The notes below the pieces were generated by a model. The model was not told the DNA's origin. It did no database searches and saw nothing but the letters and a program-made list of their open reading frames with translations. The position numbers and the translations under genes are program-made. DNA of 14,658 nucleotides from JBFHES01 sp041584015 (GTDB taxonomy: Bacteria > Bacteroidota > Bacteroidia > Bacteroidales > M50B96): positions 1 to 14,658 of the forward strand of contig JBFHES010000101.1 of assembly GCA_041584015.1 (NCBI GenBank), in the 5' to 3' direction. Each line of letters begins with the position of its first letter. Position 1 is the first letter of the stretch. Of the stretch, positions 8,101-14,658 are shown in pieces.

Positions 8101-8254
8101 CGAGGATGAGAAAGGAACAGGTATTGGCTTAAATCTTTGCAAAGAGTTTGTCGATCAGCACGGAGGTGAGATATGGGCAGAAAGCGAGAATGGCCAGGGA
8201 AGTACTTTCTTTTTTACTTTGCCTGTAGATAAAACAAGTGTAGAGGTAGTCTAA
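5174..8254 (+). CDS. TPR-PAS sensor histidine kinase
   Basis: This is a 1026-residue membrane sensor kinase. Residues 1-22 form a signal peptide, placing the TPR region (about 35-400, roughly 8-9 repeats of 40 residues with A-x-N-N-x-G-x-x-Y patterns) in the periplasm. A coiled-coil stretch (about 400-447) leads to one membrane helix (about 453-475). The cytoplasmic part has a PAS domain (about 493-615: NTIPSPLYFKSVDGRYEKCN, ending DISDRKKALDEI), then a region of about 620-785 that looks GAF-like. The HisKA helix follows with the phospho-acceptor His805 in IIAHDLKNP, then an HATPase domain with N-box residues 919-923, G1 box DNGVG (951-955) and G2 box GTGIGL (981-986). All catalytic motifs are intact. 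There is no receiver or output domain, so a separate response regulator is needed, and none is in the window. The ligand is unknown. The surface protein gene follows after 121 bases; a link between them is only suggested by proximity. Confidence 0.92.
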   Translation: MIISLRNVIFLLVLLLPFYSLGVDKLDSLKQQLEQTEGYEKMKVYFHLSKYYGKDDSEKCIHYNQEALNLAINSGDSQFLKYALTNSVKVHYQLAYYNKAIEFAEEYLDLCIDLKDSVEIAKAYNNLGVLNKNVRNFESALNYFNQSVILKSLQNDKGGLSKTYNNIGQIYKVLGANERAVDYYLKSLAIKEHLSDSFGIVNTLINIGISYDQIGLDSLAVDFLIRAQHIGDQIGFGRGVAAAFSSLGKTFEERSDYDQAIKFYLKSMGLNEQFGYQIDLARNYNSLGRAYLNVDKIPKATLYQDKAIAIAREVHDYNDLAGFLADKALLYIRQNKLNAAQTLLDECEALCDKHQLKAKQIIMYNAFSELHLVKGDYKKVYAYHLLAEQISDTLYSKEAAQKVANLQIVYNVEKNVQGLKRERFSQEQKLQQLTKQGAERELQLKKTKRYNYSLLINLLAFLIVLIILIISNIRARKSRLVLKTQKDEQVKQNELLNALINTIPSPLYFKSVDGRYEKCNDSFVEVIGLDREQIIGETLLDILPEQDRLLHKKSDEIALKGKELVKYEATIVSMKNMVSTMLIHKSSFLDQHGKPAGVIGVMVDISDRKKALDEIEEIGHRLSTLNDINKSLHLPYVAFLKEAMHGLSKHTHSEKSFFLNVNNEKETCELMAFYLFGENQLVDVESPTLLFEDCIIIKRILVKTETQIIEWSDLELMDLPLYNTYLKDKDLLVVPIMQGDELVSVFCTELPIAEYYSNFSIVSFFVSEVWGIIERKIQSEEVEKNQQLLTEANVSKDKFFSIIAHDLKNPFHGILGFANLLQEYYSDLTDEERLQYINNLFEATNSTYKLLENLLQWANAQTGRLGFNPEFIDLHVFGNECYLVTKSLADKKSIRINVDVEFNSIVYADPDMTRTILRNLTTNAIKFTNRRGEITIKAELKGEFYQVSVKDNGVGMVQSDIDKLFKIGEKIKRKGTEDEKGTGIGLNLCKEFVDQHGGEIWAESENGQGSTFFFTLPVDKTSVEVV

Positions 8255-8375
8255 TCCTGGAAATCGGCATTCGATTATCTTCAGTTTCGGTAGTTTTCTT
8301 ATATGTTTTTTGCAGTTTAAGCTTATATTTATAAATCTAATTTAACTAATTATGGATTTGTAAATAGTATCAATC

Positions 8376-11300
8376 ATGTATAAAGCTCTCCTCTTTAGCG
8401 GTTTCCTGCTTAGTTCTTTCCTTATTACTGCTCAAATGCAGATTATTCCTGCTTCTTCTCAAGCGCTCGATCCTGAGGAACTTGCGAGCTGCGGAATTAT
8501 AAGCAATGAGCAAATTACTGGCAATTGCGACGCCATAGGTACCTTCTATTATGACGGCTATTATTTTCCGGTTAGTCAGGGAATTGCGTTGTCAAGCGGC
8601 TATGTAGTAGATCTTGTTGGACCTAATAATTCTACAAATAAAACAGGAAATTTAGGATTAGGTGGTGATAGTCTTTTGCAAACACTTAGCACAGATACAA
8701 CTTTAGATGCCATTGTTTATGAATTTGATATAGAGACACAGGGCCTGCTTGAGTTTACTTATATTTTTGGATCGGAAGAATATCCTGAATTTGTTATGAC
8801 GCTCTTTAATGACGTGTTTGGGATTTTTGTATCTGGTCCGATACCTGGTGGCGGATTTTATCAAGATCATAATATTGCTGTTATTCCAGATACCTTGCTC
8901 CCCATTAATGTAAATAATATAAACCAGAATATAAATAGCAGCTATTATGTGAATAACAATACAGCTAGTCAGATGTATGGTATCACTCAGTTAGATGGCT
9001 TGACAGTGCCAATGAAAGCTTCTCTACCTACTATCGTGGGTGAAACCTATCATGTGACAATTGGTGTTGCGGATGTTGAAGATCACTCCTATGACTGTGG
9101 CGTTTTTATATGGCCATCATCCTTGCCTGAGTATAATGTGTCGTATCATTCAGCTTTTGGTAGCGGTGATCAAATTTTCGAATCCTTACCTGCCAATCAG
9201 GGATTTATTAGAATTAGTAAAATAGTACAGGCCTATACTACAGATACGGTTTTACTCGATTATTCAGGTACAGCAATAAATGGCATTGATTGTAATTTAT
9301 TGCCCGACACGGTTATCATCCCTATGTTGGATTATTATGTTGATGTGCCAATTACTATTGTTCTCGATACGCTTAGCGAGGGAACAGAGCTGCTATCTGT
9401 TGCGGCATTGCATGGATGCAGCGCTCCTATGTTTCATCTTAATTTGGAAATTATTGAGCCCTGGCAGTTAGTCGGTGGCATTATTGAAGATGAGATTACC
9501 ATATGCGACCTTGGTGCTGCATTTGTTGAAACAGAGGTAAACGCAGCCGACTCTTTGCTTAATTTTGCCTGGTCACACGGTGATACCCTCGCGGATGTTT
9601 ATATTTCTTCGACAGTACCACAGGCATCCTGGTATTTTGTCACCATTACCGATTCTGAAAATAATCAGCTCGAGGATTCTATAAAAATTACCTTTCCAAT
9701 TCCCATAGATGTAGATCTTCAATCGGATCCAGCAGAATGTATTTACGATTATGTTGATTTAACTGTTCTGGCAGGAACAGGACCATTTTCTTATCAATGG
9801 AGTAATGGCGCTGTTAGTGAAGATTTAGATACAGTCGTGGCAACTGGTCCTTCTTTGTTCTATTCGTTCTCGGTTGATGTGACGGATACCTATGGTTGTA
9901 CCTTCCCGTTTTATACCAATGTTTTTATTGCACCTGAATTATCACTTACGCTAAATCCACAATATCAGTGTGATTCTGTTGGTGGTGCAATTTCTGCAAA
10001 TGTTTTAATGGGAATTCCTCCGTATAATTACGAGTGGTCGAATGGGGTTGCAATCAATACCTTCACAACAACCGATCCGGGTAATTACGTGCTTACGGTT
10101 ACTGATAATCATGGATGCGTGGTAATTGATTCCGTGTTTTTTAATCCGGTGCCTTTGCAGGTTGATTTTAGCTCCAATGATATTGGCTGTTTACCCGGAT
10201 TGATGCAAGCAGATGTAATAAGTGGCGCTGACCCTATAACTTTTAGCTGGAGCGACCCCTCGTTTGTGGGCAATACCATTGAATTATATGCAGCTGGTCA
10301 ATATTCGCTTACCATTACTGATGATAATAATTGCTCCTTGGATACTTCCTTTAGTATTGCAATGGATACGACATTTTTTTTAGATGGAACTGTTAGTACT
10401 TATTTTGATAGTTGTGCGGTTATTCCGGGAGTGCTCAGTGCCGTTGGTTTTGGTGGCGCTGCACCTTATTCGTATGAATGGTCAACCGGCGATACCGGAG
10501 CTATGCTTGCTCAGGTTGTTCCGGGTAGTTACCAGGTAAGTATTACCGATGCAGTTGGTTGCATGGTTGTGCGCTTTGTGGAGATGTTGCCTTTCGATTT
10601 CTTTAACTTCGCTATGGAGCAAGTAGTTGTTAGCAATTGTAATAATCTTGCCACCGGAAGCTTGTGGCTTGAATATGCTGGCGGAGTTGGTATTAGCTCA
10701 ATGCAGTGGTCAAACGGAGCGTCATCGGATTCAATTGGCAATTTGCAACCAGGGTGGTATACGGTTAGTATTACCGATTACTGCGGCAGCCAATATGTAG
10801 ACTCAATTGAATTACAATTTCAAAGCACCATTGATTATTCCATAAGTAAAGGAGAGGTGCTGTGTGATGGAACTTTGGAGTATTTAGCTATTGACTTTGT
10901 CCCTAATTCAAATTATTTGCTGGAACTTTATCTTGATAGCGTTTTAGTTTCTCCAGACTTTGCGAGCGACTCAATAGGGGCACAAGTATATCGACTATTG
11001 GCTGTTGGAGCATACACTTTGCAAGTGAGTGATACTTTTGCCTGTACTGTAGCTGAGCTACTAAGCGTTGATGAGGTGCTGTCGCCTGCAAGCGGTATTA
11101 TCTCCGATAAGGGAGATACCTTATGTGGCGCACAGCTGGTCAAATTAGTAAACATGGGAAGCAATCCGGTTGGTAATACAAACTACAGGGTCGACACAGT
11201 ATCAATAAATCCATTCTCTTACGGTAGCGGAACATATATTCAAAACCTGACAAACGATGGCGTTTTTGGAGGTTTTCCCATTGGATTCAATTTTAAGTTC

Positions 11301-12839
11301 TTTGGAAAGAGCTATAATCAATTTTACGTTGGCGTAAATGGCTGGATTAGTTTTACCCCACAACATGAATATTCAATTGCCGATCCAAAGACCAATGTTA
11401 GCCTGCCCGCTATGTATAATGATAGTAACCTGTTATTACCGGCAAATACTATTTTTGGTGCATGGACCGATTGGGATTATAGTCAGTTTGGATTCATAAA
11501 ATATCACACCTATGGTGTGTCACCAAATCGAATTCTGGTTGTGAGTTTTCTTCAGGGAGTTTACGAGAACTGTGCAGGAACTAGTAATGAATTTTCGATT
11601 TATCTCTACGAAACAAGCAATATCATTGATGTTGATTATCACAATATAAATAATTGTTATAGCGGTTTTGTAAATAAAACAGCAGGAATTCAAAATGGTA
11701 CTCGAACAAGAGCTTATTATCTGGATACGCTTAATAATAATCCCTGGACGGCTCATCAGCTATACGTACGTTATGAACCCGGAAACAAGTGGTTAGATGC
11801 AAATTGGAATGAAATAGGGTTTGGTGATAGCTTAACTATTCAGGTGGACTCAACTACTACTTTTTATACCGAAGTAGCTGGCTGTGATGGAATATCCTAT
11901 GATAGCCTTACAATATTTGTTTTCGATACGGTGCCAGCAGTGAGTCTAGGTAATGACTTCGATTTGTGTAATGATGAAACGGCTGAGCTAACAGCCCCTG
12001 CGGGTTATTCATATTTGTGGAATACTGGTGAGCAAACTCAAAGTATTACCGCAGATACAACTGCCACCTATACAGTTGCTCTCACAACGAGTGCCGGGTG
12101 CGTTGGCGATGCGTCCATAGCGGTAACACATTATCAGGTTGATGATATTATTCTTATTGATAGTTTGTTCAGTTGTCCTTCAGATGCTTTAATCCCGGTT
12201 GATCCGCTTCTAGGACCGATATGGCAGGATGGCACTAGTAATTATCCATATATAGCGCAGGAAAGTGGCGTGTTTAATTGCTTTGTATATTATGGATCGT
12301 GCATGTATGCCGATACCGTTTACGTTGAACTTTTTGATTTACCAGTAGCTGATTTTAGCTATTATGCCAATGGCACTGAAATAGTCTTTAACAATGCCTC
12401 TGTTTTTGCCGATAGTTATGCGTGGGATTTTGGCGATGGTTCGGCAATTGATACAAGCGTAAATCCGGTGCATACATTCCCTGCCGGGGATTATGAGGTG
12501 GTTTTAACGGCAACTAACGAGTGTGGTGATTCAACTCATACCGAACTGTTTCAGTTTTTAGATAATGCGCTGGAGCAACACCAATGGGGAATTATTGCTT
12601 ATCCTAATCCTGCAAAGGATGTCGTACATATTCAGGCAAAACTGCCACTGGCAAATAATTACTCAATTGAATTGTACAATGCAATAGGTCAAAAGGTATA
12701 TAGGAAAACAGTTATTAATGATCATCCATTAATCGAAACTCAAATGCGTGTTGATCAGCTGGTAGATGGATTATATACCTTGGTGATTAGCCAGAATGGC
12801 TATTCGCAAAATATAAGTTTACTTATAGGTTCCAATTAG
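8376..12839 (+). CDS. Giant T9SS surface protein: choice-of-anchor L, SprB-like repeats, PKD
   Basis: This 1487-residue protein is probably exported by Sec and then secreted or surface-attached by T9SS. Residues 1-19 are a signal peptide (cleavage near ITA|QMQ). A choice-of-anchor L domain (about 22-248) contains FGSEEYPEF and ends GVADVEDHSYDCGVFIW. A Calx-beta-like stretch follows (about 250-365). Six SprB-like repeats of about 75 residues begin near 393 (degenerate), 470, 548, 619, 696 and 773, each with a (Y/F)-x-W-S-(N/T)-G core and a G-x-Y-x-(L/V)-(T/S)-(I/V)-T-D strand. A beta-sandwich module (about 906-1132) carries FNFKFFGKSYNQFYVGVNGW. An Ig/PKD-like unit (about 1165-1240, LGNDFDLCNDE and YLWNTGEQTQSI), a PKD domain (about 1323-1392, YAWDFGDGS) and a type-A T9SS signal (about 1405-1487, AYPNPAKD, LYNAIGQKV, LVDGLYTLVI) complete it. 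The family suggests adhesion or gliding-related surface roles; the actual target is unknown. The frame is intact throughout. Confidence 0.92.
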   Translation: MYKALLFSGFLLSSFLITAQMQIIPASSQALDPEELASCGIISNEQITGNCDAIGTFYYDGYYFPVSQGIALSSGYVVDLVGPNNSTNKTGNLGLGGDSLLQTLSTDTTLDAIVYEFDIETQGLLEFTYIFGSEEYPEFVMTLFNDVFGIFVSGPIPGGGFYQDHNIAVIPDTLLPINVNNINQNINSSYYVNNNTASQMYGITQLDGLTVPMKASLPTIVGETYHVTIGVADVEDHSYDCGVFIWPSSLPEYNVSYHSAFGSGDQIFESLPANQGFIRISKIVQAYTTDTVLLDYSGTAINGIDCNLLPDTVIIPMLDYYVDVPITIVLDTLSEGTELLSVAALHGCSAPMFHLNLEIIEPWQLVGGIIEDEITICDLGAAFVETEVNAADSLLNFAWSHGDTLADVYISSTVPQASWYFVTITDSENNQLEDSIKITFPIPIDVDLQSDPAECIYDYVDLTVLAGTGPFSYQWSNGAVSEDLDTVVATGPSLFYSFSVDVTDTYGCTFPFYTNVFIAPELSLTLNPQYQCDSVGGAISANVLMGIPPYNYEWSNGVAINTFTTTDPGNYVLTVTDNHGCVVIDSVFFNPVPLQVDFSSNDIGCLPGLMQADVISGADPITFSWSDPSFVGNTIELYAAGQYSLTITDDNNCSLDTSFSIAMDTTFFLDGTVSTYFDSCAVIPGVLSAVGFGGAAPYSYEWSTGDTGAMLAQVVPGSYQVSITDAVGCMVVRFVEMLPFDFFNFAMEQVVVSNCNNLATGSLWLEYAGGVGISSMQWSNGASSDSIGNLQPGWYTVSITDYCGSQYVDSIELQFQSTIDYSISKGEVLCDGTLEYLAIDFVPNSNYLLELYLDSVLVSPDFASDSIGAQVYRLLAVGAYTLQVSDTFACTVAELLSVDEVLSPASGIISDKGDTLCGAQLVKLVNMGSNPVGNTNYRVDTVSINPFSYGSGTYIQNLTNDGVFGGFPIGFNFKFFGKSYNQFYVGVNGWISFTPQHEYSIADPKTNVSLPAMYNDSNLLLPANTIFGAWTDWDYSQFGFIKYHTYGVSPNRILVVSFLQGVYENCAGTSNEFSIYLYETSNIIDVDYHNINNCYSGFVNKTAGIQNGTRTRAYYLDTLNNNPWTAHQLYVRYEPGNKWLDANWNEIGFGDSLTIQVDSTTTFYTEVAGCDGISYDSLTIFVFDTVPAVSLGNDFDLCNDETAELTAPAGYSYLWNTGEQTQSITADTTATYTVALTTSAGCVGDASIAVTHYQVDDIILIDSLFSCPSDALIPVDPLLGPIWQDGTSNYPYIAQESGVFNCFVYYGSCMYADTVYVELFDLPVADFSYYANGTEIVFNNASVFADSYAWDFGDGSAIDTSVNPVHTFPAGDYEVVLTATNECGDSTHTELFQFLDNALEQHQWGIIAYPNPAKDVVHIQAKLPLANNYSIELYNAIGQKVYRKTVINDHPLIETQMRVDQLVDGLYTLVISQNGYSQNISLLIGSN

Positions 12840-12861
12840 TCTGGAGAAAATTGGTATTTGC

Positions 12862-12880
12862 AAGCATGTTGATGCTTTAT
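12862..12880 (+). terminator. Weak hairpin after surface-protein gene
   Basis: AAGCAT (12862-12867) pairs with ATGCTT (12872-12877) around a GTTG tetraloop, followed by TAT. It lies 23 bases after the stop codon. With six base pairs and almost no T-run it is only a weak terminator candidate. Confidence 0.25.
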
Positions 12881-12995
12881 AGATCTTATTGCAGGCGTGT
12901 GTTATCAGATGAGTTGAAATTTCCGGAGGGTTTGAATTTATATACTAAAGGTAAATAATTAAGAGAGGGAGAGCTGTTGTTTATGAATACGCTCT

Positions 12996-13340
12996 AACAT
13001 ACAGCGCCGAATCACCTTGGCGCTTCGCCCAAACCCGACTTCATTTGTTCATCTAAATTATATTTTCAATGGAATTCACTTTTTCCGCTACGCTCCAATT
13101 TTTCGCTTGATCGCAAACACGAAGCAAAAAAGATCAAGGCTGCACGCTCTTCACTCAGAAAAGCTACGGTGATAACTTAAATTGTTTTAAACTCACTCTT
13201 ATCGTTCCTCAAAGAGCTCAGCCAGAAAACAATTTTCAACAGTCATTTCATCTTGTTTTTTAGCTCATTGCCTGGTGCCATTGCCGTGCAGCGATTCAGA
13301 ACAATTACAGCTATCGACCATCGCGGATAATCCTTATCTA
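12996..13340. repeat. Candidate dispersed intergenic repeat with inverted repeats
   Basis: This stretch looks unlike the rest of the intergenic DNA. It opens with AGCGCC (13003-13008) paired with GGCGCT (13019-13024). A second inverted repeat, CTTGATC (13106-13112) with GATCAAG (13132-13138), encloses an A-rich 19-base loop. The CTTGATC...A-rich...GATCAAGGCTG layout resembles non-coding repeat families that I recall as scattered between genes in Bacteroidota, but no second copy is in this window. No transposase, terminal repeat pair or target duplication is visible. The boundaries are approximate, judged by texture. Confidence 0.4.
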
Positions 13341-13426
13341 ATACAAAACTTTAAATAGTACTGATTGTCTGCTTTCTAATTTCGCAAATTGGTTAACAGT
13401 CCATCTGCTTTTCAAAGTGATCCGTC

Positions 13427-14290
13427 TTATCTATATTGAATTGTTCTACTGGTATATCTCTCTAGTTGGCGATAGTAGTATTTTTCTTTCCCGAGCCAGT
13501 TGCCCATATCGTCGAAGTTTAGGAACTCGGTTTTTTTACCGTACCTTTTTTCTTCTTCAAAGATTAACTGGCCTCGCTCATTGTAAGCATAGGTTCTTTC
13601 ACCTGTTTTAGTATCATCCAGATTATAATCCTCTCTGCGTAATAGCAGTGTGTCTTCATAAATGTATTTTACATAATAGTCGGAGCTGCCATTTCTAATG
13701 TGCTGATACCTGGTTACATTGTTGTCAGAATTATACTCGTACAGGTTTTGCGAATCGAGCCACGAGCTCTGATGATCCTGTCTGGTCATGTTGCCATTGG
13801 CATCGTAGTCATATGTTTCAGTATGAATATATTTGTTATTTGCACTGACTATCATTTTAACCTTCAGTCCATTCTTGTATTCGTATGTATATTTAGAAGT
13901 ATGGGGTTTAGCTTGGCCTACATTCTTAACTTCTATGTGGTTGCCATGTTTGTCAAATTTCCAGTACGTTGTTTCTTTTAGTTCATCTGCATCATTAAAT
14001 ACCTCCGTTTTTTTAAGATTTCCATAGCTGTTGTAATAGTACTTACTGGTGCTCTTAGTACTGTCTTTATTAATAATTATGTAGTTGAACTGCTTGGCTA
14101 TATTTCCTTTTCTAAAATTATAAGTTGTAATATTTTCGATTCTTTGCACTTTATTCTTAATCACAAATGAGGTGTCAATAATTTGCTGAACCTCACCAAG
14201 AATTTTAAGATCATCAGAAACTTTCTGAATGTTTTTCTGAGTGCACGAGAAAAGGAGTAAACCGAAAATGATAATGAGAAAGCGCTGCAT
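13427..14290 (-). CDS. YD-repeat-like lipoprotein
   Basis: This is a 287-residue predicted lipoprotein. The N-terminus MQRFLIIIFGLLLFSC is a type II signal peptide with lipobox L-F-S-C and Cys16 as the lipidated residue. It is followed by TQKN, so outer-membrane attachment is plausible. The mature part is a series of short beta-strand repeats with Y-x-Y-(D/N)-x-x-G-N cores: YYYNSYGNLKK, KFDKHGNHIE, YEYKNGLKVK, YDYDANGNMT, YEYNSDNNVT, YAYNERGQLI, NFDDMGNWLG. These resemble the RHS/YD repeats of large toxins and wall proteins, but this protein is small and has no toxin domain. Similar stand-alone YD-like lipoproteins occur widely in Bacteroidota with no assigned role. The ATG at 14290 places the lipobox correctly. 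A terminator lies upstream between it and the LruC-domain gene, so it has its own promoter, but no clear TAnnTTTG box is seen. Confidence 0.82.
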   Translation of the reverse strand: MQRFLIIIFGLLLFSCTQKNIQKVSDDLKILGEVQQIIDTSFVIKNKVQRIENITTYNFRKGNIAKQFNYIIINKDSTKSTSKYYYNSYGNLKKTEVFNDADELKETTYWKFDKHGNHIEVKNVGQAKPHTSKYTYEYKNGLKVKMIVSANNKYIHTETYDYDANGNMTRQDHQSSWLDSQNLYEYNSDNNVTRYQHIRNGSSDYYVKYIYEDTLLLRREDYNLDDTKTGERTYAYNERGQLIFEEEKRYGKKTEFLNFDDMGNWLGKEKYYYRQLERYTSRTIQYR

Positions 14291-14377
14291 GTTTGTTGTT
14301 TAAGATTAGCATTGATTAGTTTTGAGTACAAGCTAAAAATAATCAAACGTCGCAGAAGGAAAAAGTTTGCCCATAAG

Positions 14378-14408
14378 AAATCCCGCTCAGCATTGCCAAG
14401 CGGGATTT
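14378..14408 (-). terminator. Intrinsic terminator between LruC and lipoprotein genes
   Basis: AAATCCCGCT (14378-14387) pairs perfectly over 10 bases with AGCGGGATTT (14399-14408), around an 11-base loop. It starts 37 bases after the LruC-gene stop codon on the minus strand. The minus-strand exit is TTTCTT, and the plus-strand exit is TTTTT, so it could work in both directions. Its main job is probably ending the LruC transcript before the lipoprotein gene. Confidence 0.75.
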
Positions 14409-14445
14409 TTGTATTTGAAATTGAAACAATATTTTCTAAATTTCT

Positions 14446-14658
14446 CTAGTAAATGTTTTGACCGTTTCTGTACCCTGGCTGGTTTTCGTACCAGTTTGAA
14501 TAATTAGATCCTGCCGCTTCAGCCCAAGGGCCAAACTTTGTGTGTGCATTTACGATATCTACTTTCTCAATAGGATAGGCAAAACTCGAAGGCGTTTCAA
14601 TTGCCCAAGGGTAATTATTAATGGTTTTGTAATTATTTGTCGATCCGTTGGTATTGTC
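14446..14658 (-). CDS. LruC-domain (DUF4842-like) protein, C-terminal end only
   Basis: Only the last 70 codons and the TAG stop (14446-14448) are present; the gene continues past the right edge. Reading the minus strand gives NYPWAIETPSSFAYP, then EKVDIVNAHTKFGPWAEAAG, then NWYENQPGYRNGQNIY at the very end. The PWAI...P..F.YP.E.V.I..A...F..WA..GG....WY...PGYRN..NIY pattern is the characteristic C-terminus of LruC-domain proteins. These are mostly large exported or surface proteins of Bacteroidota and are named after a Leptospira outer-membrane protein. The function is unknown. A good terminator follows it. Its start, signal peptide and other domains cannot be judged here. Confidence 0.85.
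   Translation of the reverse strand, partial: DNTNGSTNNYKTINNYPWAIETPSSFAYPIEKVDIVNAHTKFGPWAEAAGSNYSNWYENQPGYRNGQNIY

Larger units (their letters stand above)
12840..13426. other. 587-base non-coding gap between convergent genes
   Basis: This gap separates the tail of the plus-strand surface protein gene from the tail of the minus-strand lipoprotein gene. I see no gene of credible length on either strand. The first 160 bases hold a small hairpin. Bases ~12996-13340 differ in texture, with less A/T and several inverted repeats, and are annotated separately as a candidate dispersed repeat. Bases 13340-13426 are AT-rich with no structure that I recognise. Confidence 0.6.

Noticed and set aside
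8262..8276. Small hairpin AATCG/CGATT just after the kinase gene
   Set aside because: Five base pairs with no T-run directly after; too weak to call a terminator.
8351..8360. TATGGATTTG before the surface-protein gene as a -7 box
   Set aside because: The TA and TTTG are four bases apart instead of two, and it is only 15 bases from the ATG; not supported as a promoter.
9553..10800. Regular ~225-base spacing of similar sequence, considered as a DNA repeat array
   Set aside because: The period matches the ~75-residue SprB-like protein repeats. The DNA copies are diverged and in frame, so it is a coding repeat, not CRISPR or satellite DNA.
13268..13287. CATTGCC repeated twice in the non-coding gap
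   Set aside because: Two seven-base copies only; too short to call a repeat element or binding site on its own.
13700..13981. 93-codon open frame on the plus strand
   Set aside because: It is antisense to the YD-repeat lipoprotein, whose lipobox and repeats make the minus frame the real one. The hydrophobic look comes from the complement of its codons.

Overview
The window looks like a chromosomal segment of a Bacteroidota bacterium, probably a marine or anaerobic member of the Bacteroidales/Marinilabiliales type. The evidence is AT-rich DNA, no Shine-Dalgarno sequences before the starts, several TAnnTTTG-type -7 promoter elements, a 1487-residue secreted protein with a type IX secretion (T9SS) C-terminal domain and SprB-like repeats, a two-domain formiminotransferase-cyclodeaminase, a TPR-containing periplasmic-sensor histidine kinase, and an LruC-domain protein. 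The genus cannot be fixed from the sequence alone.

Layout. Bases 1-272 are a promoter-type intergenic region. Then come six plus-strand genes: a secreted MORN/YwqK-like repeat protein (273-1100), bifunctional FtcD (1261-2949), a cysteine-rich DUF5714-type protein (3033-3764), the tRNA 2-thiouridylase MnmA (3843-5039), a 1026-residue TPR-TM-PAS-HisKA-HATPase kinase (5174-8254) and a giant choice-of-anchor-L/SprB-repeat/PKD/T9SS surface protein (8376-12839). A 587-base non-coding stretch (12840-13426) follows, carrying hairpins and what looks like a dispersed repeat. On the minus strand are a YD-repeat-like lipoprotein (13427-14290) and the last 70 codons of an LruC-domain protein (14446-14658, running off the right edge), with an intrinsic terminator between them.

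How the genes relate. FtcD (histidine/formiminoglutamate catabolism to one-carbon folate) and MnmA (tRNA wobble-uridine thiolation) are housekeeping enzymes. No hut gene accompanies ftcD. Between them sits the DUF5714 protein, whose 15 cysteines suggest metal or Fe-S binding. The other genes act at the envelope or surface: the secreted MORN protein, the kinase, the adhesin-like T9SS substrate, the lipoprotein and the LruC protein. Hairpins and promoter-like boxes between most genes suggest mostly separate transcription units rather than one operon. No tRNA, rRNA, CRISPR array, transposase or phage gene was seen.

The points most worth a second look are the intrinsic terminator ending 12 bases before the DUF5714 start codon, the DUF5714 protein itself, the repeat-like 587-base gap, and the multi-module architecture of the surface protein. 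I saw no clear new defence or mobile system.
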